A stretch of DNA of 64,000 nt from Ryuthela nishihirai. Its lineage: Eukaryota; Arthropoda; Arachnida; Araneae; Heptathelidae. Shown piece by piece: positions 1-12,400 of this stretch; the first letter of the stretch is position 1, and every line of letters begins with the position of its first letter. The DNA lies in NCBI GenBank assembly GCA_038380435.1, contig JAWZYU010000030.1:63065817-63129816 (forward strand). The letters are read 5' to 3'. Made by a program: the position numbers and the translations under genes. Under the pieces are notes generated by a model. That model did no database searches and was not told the origin of the DNA. It saw nothing but the letters and a program-made list of their open reading frames with translations.

Positions 1-856
1 CCTGAGATGGAGATCGAAGGAGGATATTTTTGGTTTGCGTTTTGGAGAGTTGTTTCATCTCATCTTTATTGAGAGTCAAGAACTGATCGAGCATCTCGAA
101 ATGTTTGTAAGGGGAGGGAGGGGTCGTAACTATGGTTACGTACTGAAGAATTTCTAAGGGGGGGGGGAGGAAGTAAGGTAGACATTGAGTGAAGAGGAGC
201 GAAGTTCAAACGTCCAGAATGACATTCAGAGAGGTTTAATTTTTTTCCCAAAAAATATTGTCCTGAAATACTTCCATATATTTCTTTTTCTCTTTTCCAG
301 AATGGAATTGATCTTTTTCAAGAAATTTTCGTTCGAAACGTATGTACAGAATATCGGACATGTAGTCGCGTGCCGCTGCTCCCCCCCTCCCCCTCCCCCC
401 ACACGAAAATCTAAGACGATAGAAAATTTAGAAAATTAATATTTTCAAAAACCAATTTCGGTTTGTTGAAATTCGCTCTGTCGGCTCCTATACATCCACC
501 AGAGTTGACATGCTGCCACTCCACATCTTACAAATTTAGATTCGAGTCCCCAGAAATATCTTCTGGCTGCGATTATGCGAATTGCGGGGTGACTGGACCA
601 ATGAAATGTTGACAATTGAATCACAACCGAAGTCAAAGTTGATTCCTGTTGAAGGGCTCCCCCTGCTGGCCGTAAATACATTAAAATAACAGGGTTTACA
701 GTTCTGTCCATACTAGTAGCCGAGAACTCAACTGGCTGAAGAACAAAGGAATCAGGGTTCGAATCCTGGATAATAACATTCACAACATTTTTATTAACCT
801 TTCGAGAACACCAAAGTCTGTTCAGCGTCTGCGAAAGTGTCATTGTTTCGCAAATA
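1..856. other. Intergenic/intronic DNA, no gene recognised
   Basis: AT-rich DNA with short G and C homopolymer runs near 150-170 and 380-400. A GGTTCGAATCC element at 756-766 matches an RNA polymerase III B box, but the upstream A-box region is weak, so an old tRNA-derived SINE is possible and not shown. An open frame on the minus strand (445-867) has no recognisable domain and runs into the MITE at 857. Confidence 0.4.
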
Positions 857-1099
857 CAGTCGCTCAAAAAAGTATCCGAACACTATGATTGATTGCAAAA
901 TTCAGAAAATATATCTGGCATTGATTTTTTTAGAAATTAGTCATCTGGCAACCTTCGTGTCACACGAAGGTTGCCAGATGACTAATTTTCGTGTGACACG
1001 AAGGTTGTCAGATGACTAATTTCTAAAAAAAACAATGCCAGATATTTTTTCTGAATTTTGCAATCAACCATAGTGTTCGGATACTTTTTTGAGCGACTG
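857..1099. mobile_element. Foldback MITE, Tc1/mariner type
   Basis: Element of 243 bp beginning CAGTCGCTCAAAAAAG and ending with the inverse, flanked by TA on each side (855-856 and 1100-1101). The two arms are long inverted copies of each other meeting in a centre built from CTTCGTGTCAC. The centre is slightly expanded here, with an extra half-copy of the CACGAAGGTTG segment. No coding capacity; it would depend on a transposase supplied by another element. The family recurs about a dozen times in this window. Confidence 0.85.
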
Positions 1100-1438
1100 T
1101 ACATCTTTAAAATGCAGTTTTGCAACGAATCAATGAAATAGGAATTGAACATCTTCCACGATAAGTAACCAGTTAAAAAACAATTTTTGTTCCAAATCAA
1201 TCTTTTTATTAATCTGGATTCAAAAGAAAAGCATCCTAACTGGAGTGAAGTCTCCGCAGCCGAGGTTCCTTTCTGTTGCCACTTCCCTTTGTCGAAGATT
1301 TTCCCTGTGGTGTATTAAATGAAAGTCTTCAATCAAATCTCTCTAGCAAGCAGCTCCTTGAAGGGACGATAGAGGAAACTAGCCTTTATTCGTTTTTCCT
1401 TAATATAGCCATGATCACAATTTTTTTTTAAACATGCA

Positions 1439-1809
1439 GTTGGGTTGTTTTACCTTTTGCACACGATGGCTAAATGGCCAGGTCACAAGGACCCCGAAGG
1501 CTCAGAGAAGGTTGGGGAAGGTGACCCACTGGAACAGCTGTTGGGAGACAGATGGTTTCCTCCCGTCAAGGCCATCCAGGGTGTTATCTAATGTGCACAG
1601 GTTAATGCTCTCATGCACATGGGGCCACGGCTTAACGTCCCATCCGACGGACGGCGTCCTTTCCAAGCCCAGCGGTGTCCCCTACTGACCGTGGGCAGGG
1701 CAGGGAATTTTGCGGAGATAAATCTCAACGCTGACCCAGCTGGGACTCGAACCTGGGAACTACAGATTACGAGCCTGGCGCGTTACCGACTGAGCCACCC
1801 CGGCTCCCA
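1439..1809 (-). mobile_element. tRNA-derived SINE, full length, diverged
   Basis: On the minus strand the order is tRNA-like head (A box TGGCTCAGTCGG-like, B box GGTTCGAGTCC), body, then a tail ending in repeated CCCAAC. The head resembles tRNA-Thr with a CGT anticodon position. Flanks AACATGCAG and AACATAGAG look like a decayed target duplication. The body differs at many sites from the copies around 21-28 kb, so this is an older insertion. Confidence 0.85.
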
Positions 1810-1975
1810 ACATAGAGTAGTTTCGCGAATTTTTTTACAAGCACTTCTGCAGACTCGAAGAGCTTATTATGGAGATCAACAGAATTGTAATCAAAGATTA
1901 ATCTAGTTTTTAAATCAATACGATCTCTAAAGCGAAATATTTAGCGACTGCGTTTAATGACCGTCGACAAACACA

Positions 1976-4900
1976 CCTTTCTGTGACGTCAGTCCCTCCT
2001 TCCTCTCAAGCCTCTTTCTGTGAAGTCAGTTCCTCCTTCCTCAGAAGCCTCTTTCTGTGAAGTCAGTTCCTCCTTCCTCAGAAGCCTTTTTCTGTGAAGT
2101 CAGTTCCTCCTTCCTCAAAAGCCTCTTTCTGTGACGTCAGTTCCTCCTTCCTCTCAAGCCTCTTTCTGTGAAGTCAGTTCCTCTTTCCTCACAAGCCTCT
2201 TTCTGTGACGTCATTTCCTCCTTCATCACAAGACTCTTTCTATGAAGTCAGTTCCTCCTTCCTCAAAAGCCTCTTTCTGTGACGTCAGTTCCTCCTTCCT
2301 CTCAAGCCTCTTTCTGTGAAGTCAGTTCCTCTTTCCTCACAAGCCTCTTTCTGTAACGTCAGTTCCTCCTTCCTCTCAAGCCTCTTTCTGTGAAGTCAGT
2401 TCCTCCTTCCTCACAAGCCTCTTTCTGTGACGTCAGTTCCTCCTTCCTCAGAAGCCCCTTTCTGTGACGTCAGTTCCCCCTTCCTCACAAGCCTCTTTCT
2501 GTGACGTCAGTTCCTCCTCCCTCTCAAGCCTCTTTCTGTGAAGTCAGTTCCTCTTTTCTCACAACCCTCTTTCTGTGAAGTCAGTTCTTCTTTCCTCACA
2601 AGCCTCTTTCTGTGACGTCAGTTTCTTCTTCCTCTCAAGCCTCTTTCTGTGAATTCAGTTCCTCTTTCCTCACAAGCCTCTTTCTGTAACGTCAGTTCCT
2701 CCTTCCTCTCAAGACTCTTTCTGTGAAGTCAGTTCCTCCTTCCTCACAAGCCTCTTTCTGTGACGTCAGTTCCTCCTTCCTCACAAGCCTCTTTCTGTGA
2801 CGTCAGTTCCTCCTCCCTCTCAAGCCTCTTTCTGTGAAGTCAGTTCTTCTTTCCACACAAGCTTCTTTCTGTGACGTCAGTTCCTCCTCCCTCTCAAGCC
2901 TCTTTCTGTGAATTCAGTTCCTCTTTCCTCACAAGCCTCTTTCTGTAACGTCAGTTCCTTCTTCCTCTCAAGCCTCTTTCTGGGACGTCAGTTCCTCCTT
3001 CTTCACAAGCCTTTTTCTGTGACGTCAGTTCCTCCTTCCTCACAAGCCTCTTTCTGTGACGTCAGTTCCTCCTTCCTCACAAGCCTCTTTCTGTGACGTC
3101 AGTTCCTCTTTCCTCTCAAGCCTCTTTCTGTGAAGTCAGTTCCTCTTTCCTCACAAGCCTCTTTCTGTGACGTCATTTTCTCCTTCATCACAAGACTCTT
3201 TCTGTGAAGTCAGTTCCTCCTTCCTCAAAAGCCTCTTTCTGTGACGTCAGTTCCTCCTTCCTCTCAAGCCTCTTTCTGTGAAGTCAGTTCCTCTTTCCTC
3301 ACAAGCCTCTTTCTGTAACGTCAGTTCCTCCTTCCTCTCAAGCCTCTTTCTGTGAAGTCAGTTCCTCCTTCCTCACAAGCCTCTTTCTGTGACGTCAGTT
3401 CCTCCTTCCTCAGAAGCCCCTTTCTGTGACGTCAGTTCCTCCTTCCTCACAAGCCTCTTTCTGTGACGTCAGTTCCTCCTCCCTCTCAAGCCTCTTTCTG
3501 TGAAGTCAGTTCCTCTTTCCTCACAAGCCTCTTTCTGTGAAGTCAGTTCTTCTTTCCTCACAAGCCTCTTTCTGTGACGTCAGTTTCTTCTTCCTCTCAA
3601 GCCTCTTTCTGTGAATTCAGTTCCTCTTTCCTCACAAGCCTCTTTCTGTAACGTCAGTTCCTCCTTCCTCTCAAGACTCTTTCTGTGAAGTCAGTTCCTC
3701 CTTCCTCACAAGCCTCTTTCTGTGACGTCAGTTCCTCTTCCTCAGAAGCCCCTTTCTGTGACGTCAGTTCCTCCTTCCTCACAAGCCTCTTTCTGTGACG
3801 TCAATTCCTCCTCCCTCTCAAGCCTCTTTCGGTGAAGTCAGTTCTTCTTTCCACACAAGCTTCTTTCTGTGACGTCAGTTCCTCCTCCCTCTCAAGCCTC
3901 TTTCTGTGAATTCAGTTCCTCTTTCCTCACAAGCCTCTTTCTGTAACGTCAGTTCCTTCTTCCTCTCAAGCCTTTTTCTGTGACGTCAGTTACTCCTTCC
4001 TCTCAAGCCTCTTTCTGTAAAATCAGTTCCTCCTTCGTGACAAACCTCTTTCTGTGACGTCAGTTTCTCCTTCCTTTCAAGCCTCTTTCTGTGAAGTCAG
4101 TTCCTCCTTCCTCACAAACCTCTTTCTGCGACGTCAGTTCATCCTTCCTCACAAACCTCTTTCTGCGACGTCAGTTCATCCTTCCTCTCAAGCCTCTTTC
4201 TGCGAAGTCAGTTCCTCCTTCCTCACAAGCCTCTTTCTGCGACATCAGTTCCTCCTTCCTCACAAGCCTCTTTCTGCGACATCAGTTCCTCCTTCGTCAC
4301 AAGCCTCTTTCTGCGACATCAGTTCCTTCTTCCTCTCAAGCCTCTTTCTGTGAATTCAGTTCCTCTTTCCTCACAAGCCTCTTTCTGTAACGTCAGTTCC
4401 TCCTTCCTCTCAAGACTCTTTCTGTGAAGTCAGTTCCTCTTCCTCAGAAGCCCCTTTCTGTGACGTCAGTTCCTCCTTCCTCACAAGCCTCTTTCTGTGA
4501 CGTCAGTTCCTCCTCCCTCTCAAGCCTCTTTCTGTGAAGTCAGTTCTTCTTTCCACACAAGCTTCTTTCTGTGACGTCAGTTCCTCCTCCCTCTCAAGCC
4601 TCTTTCTGTGAATTCAGTTGCTCTTTCCTCACAAGCCTCTTTCTGTAACGTCAGTTCCTTCTTCCTCTCAAGCCTCTTTCTGGGACGTCAGTTCCTCCTT
4701 CCTCACAAGCCTTTTTCTGTGACGTCAGTTCCTCCTTCCTCACAAGCCTCTTTCTGTGACGTCAGTTCCTCCTTCCTCACAAGCCTCTTTCTGTGACGTC
4801 AGTTCCTCCTTCCTCTCAAGCCTCTTTCTGTAAAATCAGTTCCTCCTTCGTGACAAACCTCTTTCTGTGACGTCAGTTTCTCCTTCCTTTCAAGCCTCTT

Positions 4901-6603
4901 TCTGTGAAGTCAGTTCCTCCTTCCTCACAAACCTCTTTCTGCGACGTCAGTTCATCCTTCCTCTCAAGCCTCTTTCTGCGAAGTCAGTTCCTCCTTCCTC
5001 ACAAGCCTCTTTCTGCGACATCAGTTCCTCCTTCCTCACAAGCCTCTTTCTGCGACATCAGTTCCTCCTTCCTCACAAGCCTCTTTCTGCGACATCAGTT
5101 CCTTCTTCCTCTCAAGCCTCTTTCTGTGAATTCAGTTCCTCTTTCCTCACAAGCCTCTTTCTGCGACATCAGTTCCTTCTTCCTCTCAAGACTCTTTCTG
5201 TGAAGTCAGTTCCTCTTCCTCAGAAGCCCCTTTCTGTGACGTCAGTTCCTTCTTCCTCACAAGCCTCTTTCTGTGACGTCAGTTCCTCCTCCCTCTCAAG
5301 CCTCTTTCTGTGAAGTCAGTTCTTCTTTCCACACAAGCTTCTTTCTGTGACGTCAGTTCCTCCTCCCTCTCAAGCCTCTTTCTGTGAATTCAGTTGCTCT
5401 TTCCTCACAAGCCTCTTTCTGTAACGTCAGTTCCTTCTTCCTCTCAAGCCTCTTTCTGGGACGTCAGTTCCTCCTTCCTCACAAGCCTTTTTCTGTGACG
5501 TCAGTTCCTCCTTCCTCACAAGCCTCTTTCTGTGACGTCAGTTCCTCCTTCCTCACAAGCCTCTTTCTGTGACGTCAGTTCCTCCTTCCTCTCAAGCCTC
5601 TTTCTGTAAAATCAGTTCCTCCTTCGTGACAAACCTCTTTCTGTGACGTCAGTTTCTCCTTCCTTTCAAGCCTCTTTCTGTGAAGTCAGTTCCTCCTTCC
5701 TCACAAACCTCTTTCTGCGACGTCAGTTCATCCTTCCTCTCAAGCCTCTTTCTGCGAAGTCAGTTCCTCCTTCCTCACAAGCCTCTTTCTGCGACATCAG
5801 TTCCTCCTTCCTCACAAGCCTCTTTCTGCGACATCAGTTCCTCCTTCCTCACAAGCCTCTTTCTGTCGAGTCAGTTCCTCCTTCCTCACAAATATCTTTG
5901 TGTGACGTCAGTTCCTCCTTCCTCTCAAGCCTCTTTCTGTGACGTCAATTCCTCCTTCCTCACAAACCTATTTCTGTGACGTCAGTTCCTTCTTCCTCAC
6001 AAATATCTTTCTGTGAAGTCAGTTCATCCTTCATCAGAAGCTACTTTCTGTGACGTCAGTTCCTCCTTCCTCACAAATATCTTTCTGTGAAGTCAGTTCC
6101 TCCTTCCTCACAAGCCTCTTTCTGTAACGTCAGTTCCTCCTTCCTCACAAGCATCTTTCTGTGACGTCAGTTCCTCCTTCCTCACAAATATCTTTCTGTG
6201 AAGTCAGTTCCTCCTTCATCAGAAGCCCCTTTCTGTGACGTCAGTTCCTCCTTCCTCACAAATATCTTTCTGTGAAGTCAGTTCCACCGTCCTCACAAGC
6301 CTCTTTCGGTGACGTCAGTTCCTCCTTCCTCTCAAGCCTCTTTCTGTGACGTCAGTTCCTCCTTCCTCACAAAACTCTTTGTGACGTCAGTTCCTCCTTC
6401 CTCACAAATATCTTTCTGTGAAGTCAGTTCCTCCTTCATCAGAAGCCTCTTTCTGTGAAGTCAGTTCCTCCTTCCTCAGAAGCCTCTTTCTGTGACGTCA
6501 GCTCCTCCTTCCTCTCAAGCCTCTTTCTGTGACGTCAGTTCTTCCTTCCTCACAAATATCTTTCTGTGAAGTCAGTTCCTCCTTCATCAGAAGCCTCTTT
6601 CTG
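1976..6603. repeat. 37-bp minisatellite carrying CRE palindromes
   Basis: About 125 tandem units of 37 bp with the core TGTGACGTCAGTTCCTCC followed by a pyrimidine-rich half ending AAGCCTCTTTC. By eye about 50 units keep a perfect TGACGTCA, the palindromic cAMP-response element; the rest have TGAAGTCA, TAACGTCA or CGACGTCA. Larger blocks are duplicated: about 776 bp (for example 4608 versus 5384) and about 961 bp (2208 versus 3169), both close to whole numbers of units. Open frames inside are low-complexity by-products of a pyrimidine-rich repeat with few stops. Confidence 0.95.
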
Positions 6604-6614
6604 TTTTTTCTGTT

Positions 6615-6680
6615 TCACGAAGGTTGCCAGCTTACTAATTTCCAAAAAAAAAATCGTTGCCAGATATTTTTTCTGAATCA
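6615..6680. mobile_element. Foldback MITE fragment
   Basis: CACGAAGGTTGCCAG through CCAGATATTTTTTCTGAA matches the inner half of the right arm of the CAGTCGCTC MITE. The outer terminus is missing. It sits directly at the end of the 37-bp array. Confidence 0.7.
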
Positions 6681-7034
6681 TTTTAAAACGAAAATGCTTT
6701 TAGGTGTAATTTGCAAACGAAAACTCAGCCAAAAAACAGACAGTTTTTAGCGACAATCTGTTGCAATTTGGGTTTAACGTCTTGCATATAAACACTGTGT
6801 ACGAGTTGACAACAAAAAATAAAAAAGTGGATATGATTGAAAAAAAACTAAATATTTATGAGTTTCTGTGGGACTCAACTCATTCTAATTGAATACCACA
6901 TAACCGGAATAAATGGGACGATTCCAGAACCCCGTGGCCATTACTGGATGTAATAAAAAAAATTAAACTTCAGCCTCTGAAAACAAAAAACGAAGAATTA
7001 ACCATAACAACGAAAATGAAACATAATAAAGATA
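6681..7034. other. AT-rich DNA, nothing recognised
   Basis: No coding frame, RNA or repeat match to the other families of the window was seen. Confidence 0.4.
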
Positions 7035-8129
7035 CAGTCGCTCAAAAAAGTATCCGAACACTATGGTTGATTACAGAATTCAGAAAAAATATCTGGCAAC
7101 GATATTTTTTTTAGAAATTAGTGAACTAGCAACCTTCGTGTCACGTGACACGAAGGTTGCCAGATCACTAATTTCTAAAAAAAATATCGTTGCCAGATAT
7201 TTTTTCTGAATTCTGTAATCAACCATAGTGTTCGGATACTTTTTTAACATATATAATGCGTATGAATATATAATGCGTATGAATATGGAGCGTGTGCAGT
7301 TACCGTTCACGGCAAACTGGAGCGGTTGCGGTTAATGTTCACAGCACATTGGATCGTGAGAGTTCACAAAGACCTAGATCGTGTGGACTCACTCACGGAA
7401 ATATTGAGCGTGTGCAGTTACCGTTCACAGCAAACTGGAGGGTGTGCAGTAACTGCACACGCTCCAAATTTTTAAGAAATTAGTGATCTGGCAACTTCGT
7501 GTCACGTGACACGAAGGTTGCCAGATCACTAATTTCTTTAAAAAAAAAATCGTTGCCAGATATTTTCCCAGAATTCTGTAATCAACCGTAGTGTTCGGAT
7601 ACTTTTTAATATATATAATGCGTATGAATATATAATGCAATGAATATGGAGCGTGTGCAGTTACCGTTCACAGCAAACTGGAGCAGCTGCGGTTAATGTT
7701 CACAGCACATTGGATCGTGTGAGCTCACAAAGACCTGGATCGTGTGGGCTCACTCACGGAAATATTGAGCGTGTGCAGTTACCGTTCACAGCAAACTGGA
7801 GCGGTTGCGGTTAATGTTCACAGCACATTGGATCGTGTGAGCTCACAAAGACCTGGATCGTGTGGGCTCACTCACGGAAATATTGAGCGTGTGCAGTTAC
7901 AGTTCACAGCAAACTGGAGCGTGTGCAGTAATTGCACACGCTCCAGTTTGCTGTGAACGGTAACTTGAGCGTGTACAGTTGCTGTACACGCTCCAGATAT
8001 TTTTCCTGAATTCTGTAATCACGTGACACGAAGGTTGCCAGATCACTAATTCCTAAAAACAAACGTGCCAGATATTTTTTCTGAATTCTGTCATCAACCA
8101 TGGTGTTCGGATACTTTTTTGAGCGACTC
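7035..8129. mobile_element. Large compound foldback MITE with 118-bp repeats
   Basis: Starts CAGTCGCTC after TA (7033-7034) and ends GAGCGACTC before TA (8130-8131); the last base of the terminus is mutated. Inside are a complete palindrome (7035-7240), one stretch of the 118-bp repeat (about 7285-7450), a second palindrome (about 7470-7610), about three more 118-bp units (about 7645-7925), two GC-rich hairpins (GAGCGTGTGCAGT and GAGCGTGTACAGT with their inverses, 7916-8005), and a final arm. It looks like two elements fused by recombination between shared segments. No transposase. Confidence 0.85.
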
Positions 8130-8198
8130 TACTTTTTTCCGATATTTATGAAATGTTCAGGTGAAGTAAGTGAGGTCATCCCTACAACACTTATAAGG

Positions 8199-8582
8199 GT
8201 TGGGTTGTTTTACCTCTAAGCAGCACTTTTTTGCACAACATGGGCTAAATGGCCAGGTCACAAGGACCCCGAAGGCTCAGAGAAGGTTGGGGGATGGGAC
8301 CCACTGGAACAGCTATTGGGAGACAGATGGTAGCCTCCCGTCAAGGCCATCCATTGTGTTCTTTAACGTGCACAGGGTATGGCTCTCCCGCACACGGAGT
8401 CACGGCTTAACGTTCCATCCGACGGACGGCGGCCTTTCCAAGCCCATCGGTGTCCCCTACTGACCGTGGGCAGGGCGAGGAATTTTGCGGAGATAAATCT
8501 CAACGCTGACCCAGCTGGGACTCGAACCTGGGAACTACAGATTACGAGCCTGGCGCGCTACCGACTGAGCCACCCCCGCCCC
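8199..8582 (-). mobile_element. tRNA-derived SINE, full length
   Basis: Minus-strand SINE with head at 8520-8582 (B box GGTTCGAGTCC on the minus strand) and tail CCCAACCC at 8199. A perfect 12-bp target duplication ACACTTATAAGG flanks it (8187-8198 and 8583-8594), showing an intact retroposed insertion with a single tail unit. Confidence 0.93.
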
Positions 8583-8594
8583 ACACTTATAAGG

Positions 8595-9469
8595 TCTCGG
8601 CACGTGCCCACCTCCAACCTCACAGAAATGCACTCAGTTGCCATTCGTCCGCCCTCCTTAGTAATGCATTTGTAATGAGATATAGCAGTTAAATATTTGC
8701 CATGATTGAGAGTCAGTTCCACGAACAACGGAACGACCTATTATCCTGCAAAGCCGAGTCACGTGGCTAAGACTTTTCAATCGAAGATGGCGAGAAATAT
8801 CTGCAGTTATCACACCGCACGGGCAGACGTGGTTGCACGTGACGTTGTCTTAATAATAACTGGTAATTAGTATAATCAACAGAGTTTGTTCCTAAAGCAG
8901 CGAGAGAGTTCAAGTAATTAAATAATTCATTTATCTCCGATTTAAACTTGTAATTACAAACGTCGAATTCTTGCGTAGTTTGTCCTAAGCTTGGAATTAA
9001 TGTGAACTATAGATCAGTTGAAATCTTTCTTGACGCCATATTGTGAACTGTTGTGTTCAATAAGCAAAATTCTGAAATATCAATTGCAAGTGATTGCAAA
9101 TAAATTGTGGATTCTTAAAAAAGATTTGAAAAATGTCCTTACCTGAAATGTCACGAGGTTTCCTAAAAAGCATTTTTGACTTAACAAGCTTGTCTTGTCT
9201 CCAATAATGAACACCAGGGGGAGGAGATGATCTTGACAAACGCTTTCAGCACATGAAATATTCTCGAAGTGGTAGCAAAAGTGATCTTTGTGGATTAAAC
9301 TTCCGAGACGATAACCTCGCTACTGAAGAAAATTTCAGCTGCAAGTAAAAAAACCTTTAGGAAAACTCTGAGATGGAAAAACAACCAATGTCTCTATAAT
9401 TAGATCGAAAGAAATTTTTAATCTCCATTTTGAAAGAATTAGATTGCCTTCAAATTTTGGATCACAATC
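8595..9469. other. Unique AT-rich DNA, no gene recognised
   Basis: No convincing exon, RNA gene or repeat was identified. A 60-codon minus-strand frame (9057-9239) has no recognisable features. Confidence 0.4.
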
Positions 9470-9477
9470 CACTAGAG

Positions 9478-12400
9478 CAGTGGTTCTCAAACTTTTATGC
9501 TTCACTTATCCCCTGGAAATGTGTATGTAACTGGCGTACCCCTTGTATAGCTAGATAAAACTGTAGTTATAGTATAACAATGGGAATAAAATTAAACATA
9601 TATATCAGTGGTTCTCAACCTTTTATGCTTCACGTACCCCCTGGAAATGTGTATGTAACTGGCGTACCCCTTGTATAGATAGATAAAACTATAGTTATAG
9701 TATAACAATGGGAATAAAATAAAACATATATATCAGTGGTTCTCAACCTTTTATGCTTCACGTACCCCCTGGAAATGTGTATGCAACTGGCGTACCCCTT
9801 GTATAGATAGATAAAACTATAGTTATAGTATAACAATGGGAATAAAATAAAACATATATATCAGTGGTTCTCAACCTTTTATGCTTCACGTACCCCCTGG
9901 AAATGTGTATGTAACTGGCGTACCCCTTGTATAGATAGATAAAACTATAGTTATAGTATAACAATGGGAATAAAATAAAACATATATATCAGTGGTTCTC
10001 AACCTTTTATGCTTCACGTACCCCCTGGAAATGTATATGCAACTGGCGTACCCCTTATATAGATAGATAAAACTATAGTTATAGTATAACAATGGGAATA
10101 AAATAAAACATATATATCAGTGGTTCTCAACCTTTTATGCTTCACGTACCCCCTGGAAATGTGTATGTAACTGTCGTACCCCTTGTATAGATAGATAAAA
10201 CTATAGTTATAGTATAACAATGGGAATAAAATAAAACATATATATCAGTGGTTCTCAACCTTTTATGCTTCACGTACCCCCTGGAAATGTGTATGCAACT
10301 GGCGTACCCCTTGTATAGATAGATAAAACTATAGTTATAGTATAACAATGGGAATAAAATAAAACATATATATCAGTGGTTCTCAACCTTTTATGCTTCA
10401 CGTACCCCCTGGAAATGTGTATGCAACTGGCGTACCCCTTGTATAGATAGATAAAACTATAGTTATAGTATAACAATGGGAATAAAATAAAACATATATA
10501 TCAGTGGTTCTCAACCTTTTATGCTTCACGTACCCCCTGGAAATGTGTATGCAACTGGCGTACCCCTTATATAGATAGATAAAATTATAGTTATAGTATA
10601 ACAATGGGAATAAAATAAAACATATATATCAGTGGTTCTCAACCTTTTATGCTTCACGTACCCCCTGGAAATGTGTATGTAACTGTCGTACCCCTTGTAT
10701 AGATAGATAAAACTATAGTTATAGTATAACAATGGGAATAAAATAAAACATATATATCAGTGGTTCTCAACCTTTTATGCTTCACGTACCCCCTGGAAAT
10801 GTGTATGCAACTGGCGTACCCCTTGTATAGATAGATAAAACTATAGTTATAGTATAACAATGGGAATAAAATAAAACATATATATCAGTGGTTCTCAACC
10901 TTTTATGCTTCACGTACCCCCTGGAAATGTGTATGCAACTGGCGTACCCCTTGTATAGATAGATAAAACTATAGTTATAGTATAACAATGGGAATAAAAT
11001 AAAACATATATATCAGTGGTTCTCAACCTTTTATGCTTCACGTACCCCCTGGAAATGTGTAGGTAACTGGCGTACCCCTTGTATAGAGAGATAAAACTAT
11101 AGTTATAGTATAACAATGGGAATAAAATAAAACATATATATCAGTGGTTCTCAACCTTTTATGCTTCACGTACCCCCTGGAAATGTGTATGCAACTGGCG
11201 TACCCCTTGTATAGATAGATAAAACTATAGTTATAGTATAACAATGGGAATAAAATAAAACATATATATCAGTGGTTCTCAACCTTTTATGCTTCACGTA
11301 CCCCCTGGAAATGTGTATGCAACTGGCGTACCCCTTGTATAGATAGATAAAACTGTAGTTATAATATAACAATGGGAATAAAATAAAACATATATATCAG
11401 TGGCTCTCAAACTTTTATGCTTCACGTACCCCCTGGAAATGTGTATGTAACTGGCGTACCCCTTGTATAGATAGATAAAACTATAGTTATAGTATAACAA
11501 TGGGAATAAAATAAAACATATATATCAGTGGTTCTCAACCTTTTATGCTTCACGTACCCCCTGGAAATGTGTATGTAACTGGCGTACCCCTTGTATAGAT
11601 AGATAAAACTATAGTTATAGTATAACAATGGGAATAAAATAAAACATATATATCAGTGGTTCTCAACCTTTTATGCTTCACGTACCCCCTGGAAATGTGT
11701 ATGTAACTGGCGTACCCCTTGTATAGAGAGATAAAACTATAGTTATAGTATAACAATGGGAATAAAATAAAACATATATATCAGTGGTTCTCAACCTTTT
11801 ATGCTTCACGTACCCCCTGGAAATGTGTATGTAACTGGCGTACCCCTTGTATAGATAGATAAAACTATAGTTATAGTATAACAATGGGAATAAAATAAAA
11901 CATATATATCAGTGGTTCTCAACCTTTTATTCTTCACGTTCCCCCTGGAAATGTTTATGTAATTGACGTACCCCTTGTATAGAGAGATAAAACTATAGTT
12001 ATAGTATAACAATGGGAATAAAATAAAACATATATATCAGTGGTTCTCAACCTTTTATGCTTCACGTACCCCCTGGAAATGTGTATGTAACTGGCGTACC
12101 CCTTGTATAGATAGATAAAACTATAGTTATAGTATAACAATGGGAATAAAATGAAACATATATATCAGTGGTTCTCAACCTTTTATGCTTCACGTACCCC
12201 CTGGAAATGTGTATGTAACTGGAGTACCCCTTGTATAGATAGATAAAACTATAGTTATAGTATAACAATGGGAATAAAATAAAACATATACATCAGTGGT
12301 TCTCAACCTTTTATGCTTCACGTACCCCCTGGAAATGTGTATGTAACTGGCGTACCCCTTGTATAGATAGATAAAACTATAGTTATAGTATAACAATGGG

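Noticed and set aside
445..867. 140-codon minus-strand frame
   Set aside because: No domain, runs into a transposon terminus, and contains a possible Pol III box; likely chance.
4867..5313. 148-codon frame in the 37-bp array
   Set aside because: Low-complexity translation of a pyrimidine-rich tandem repeat; overlapping frames are open as well.
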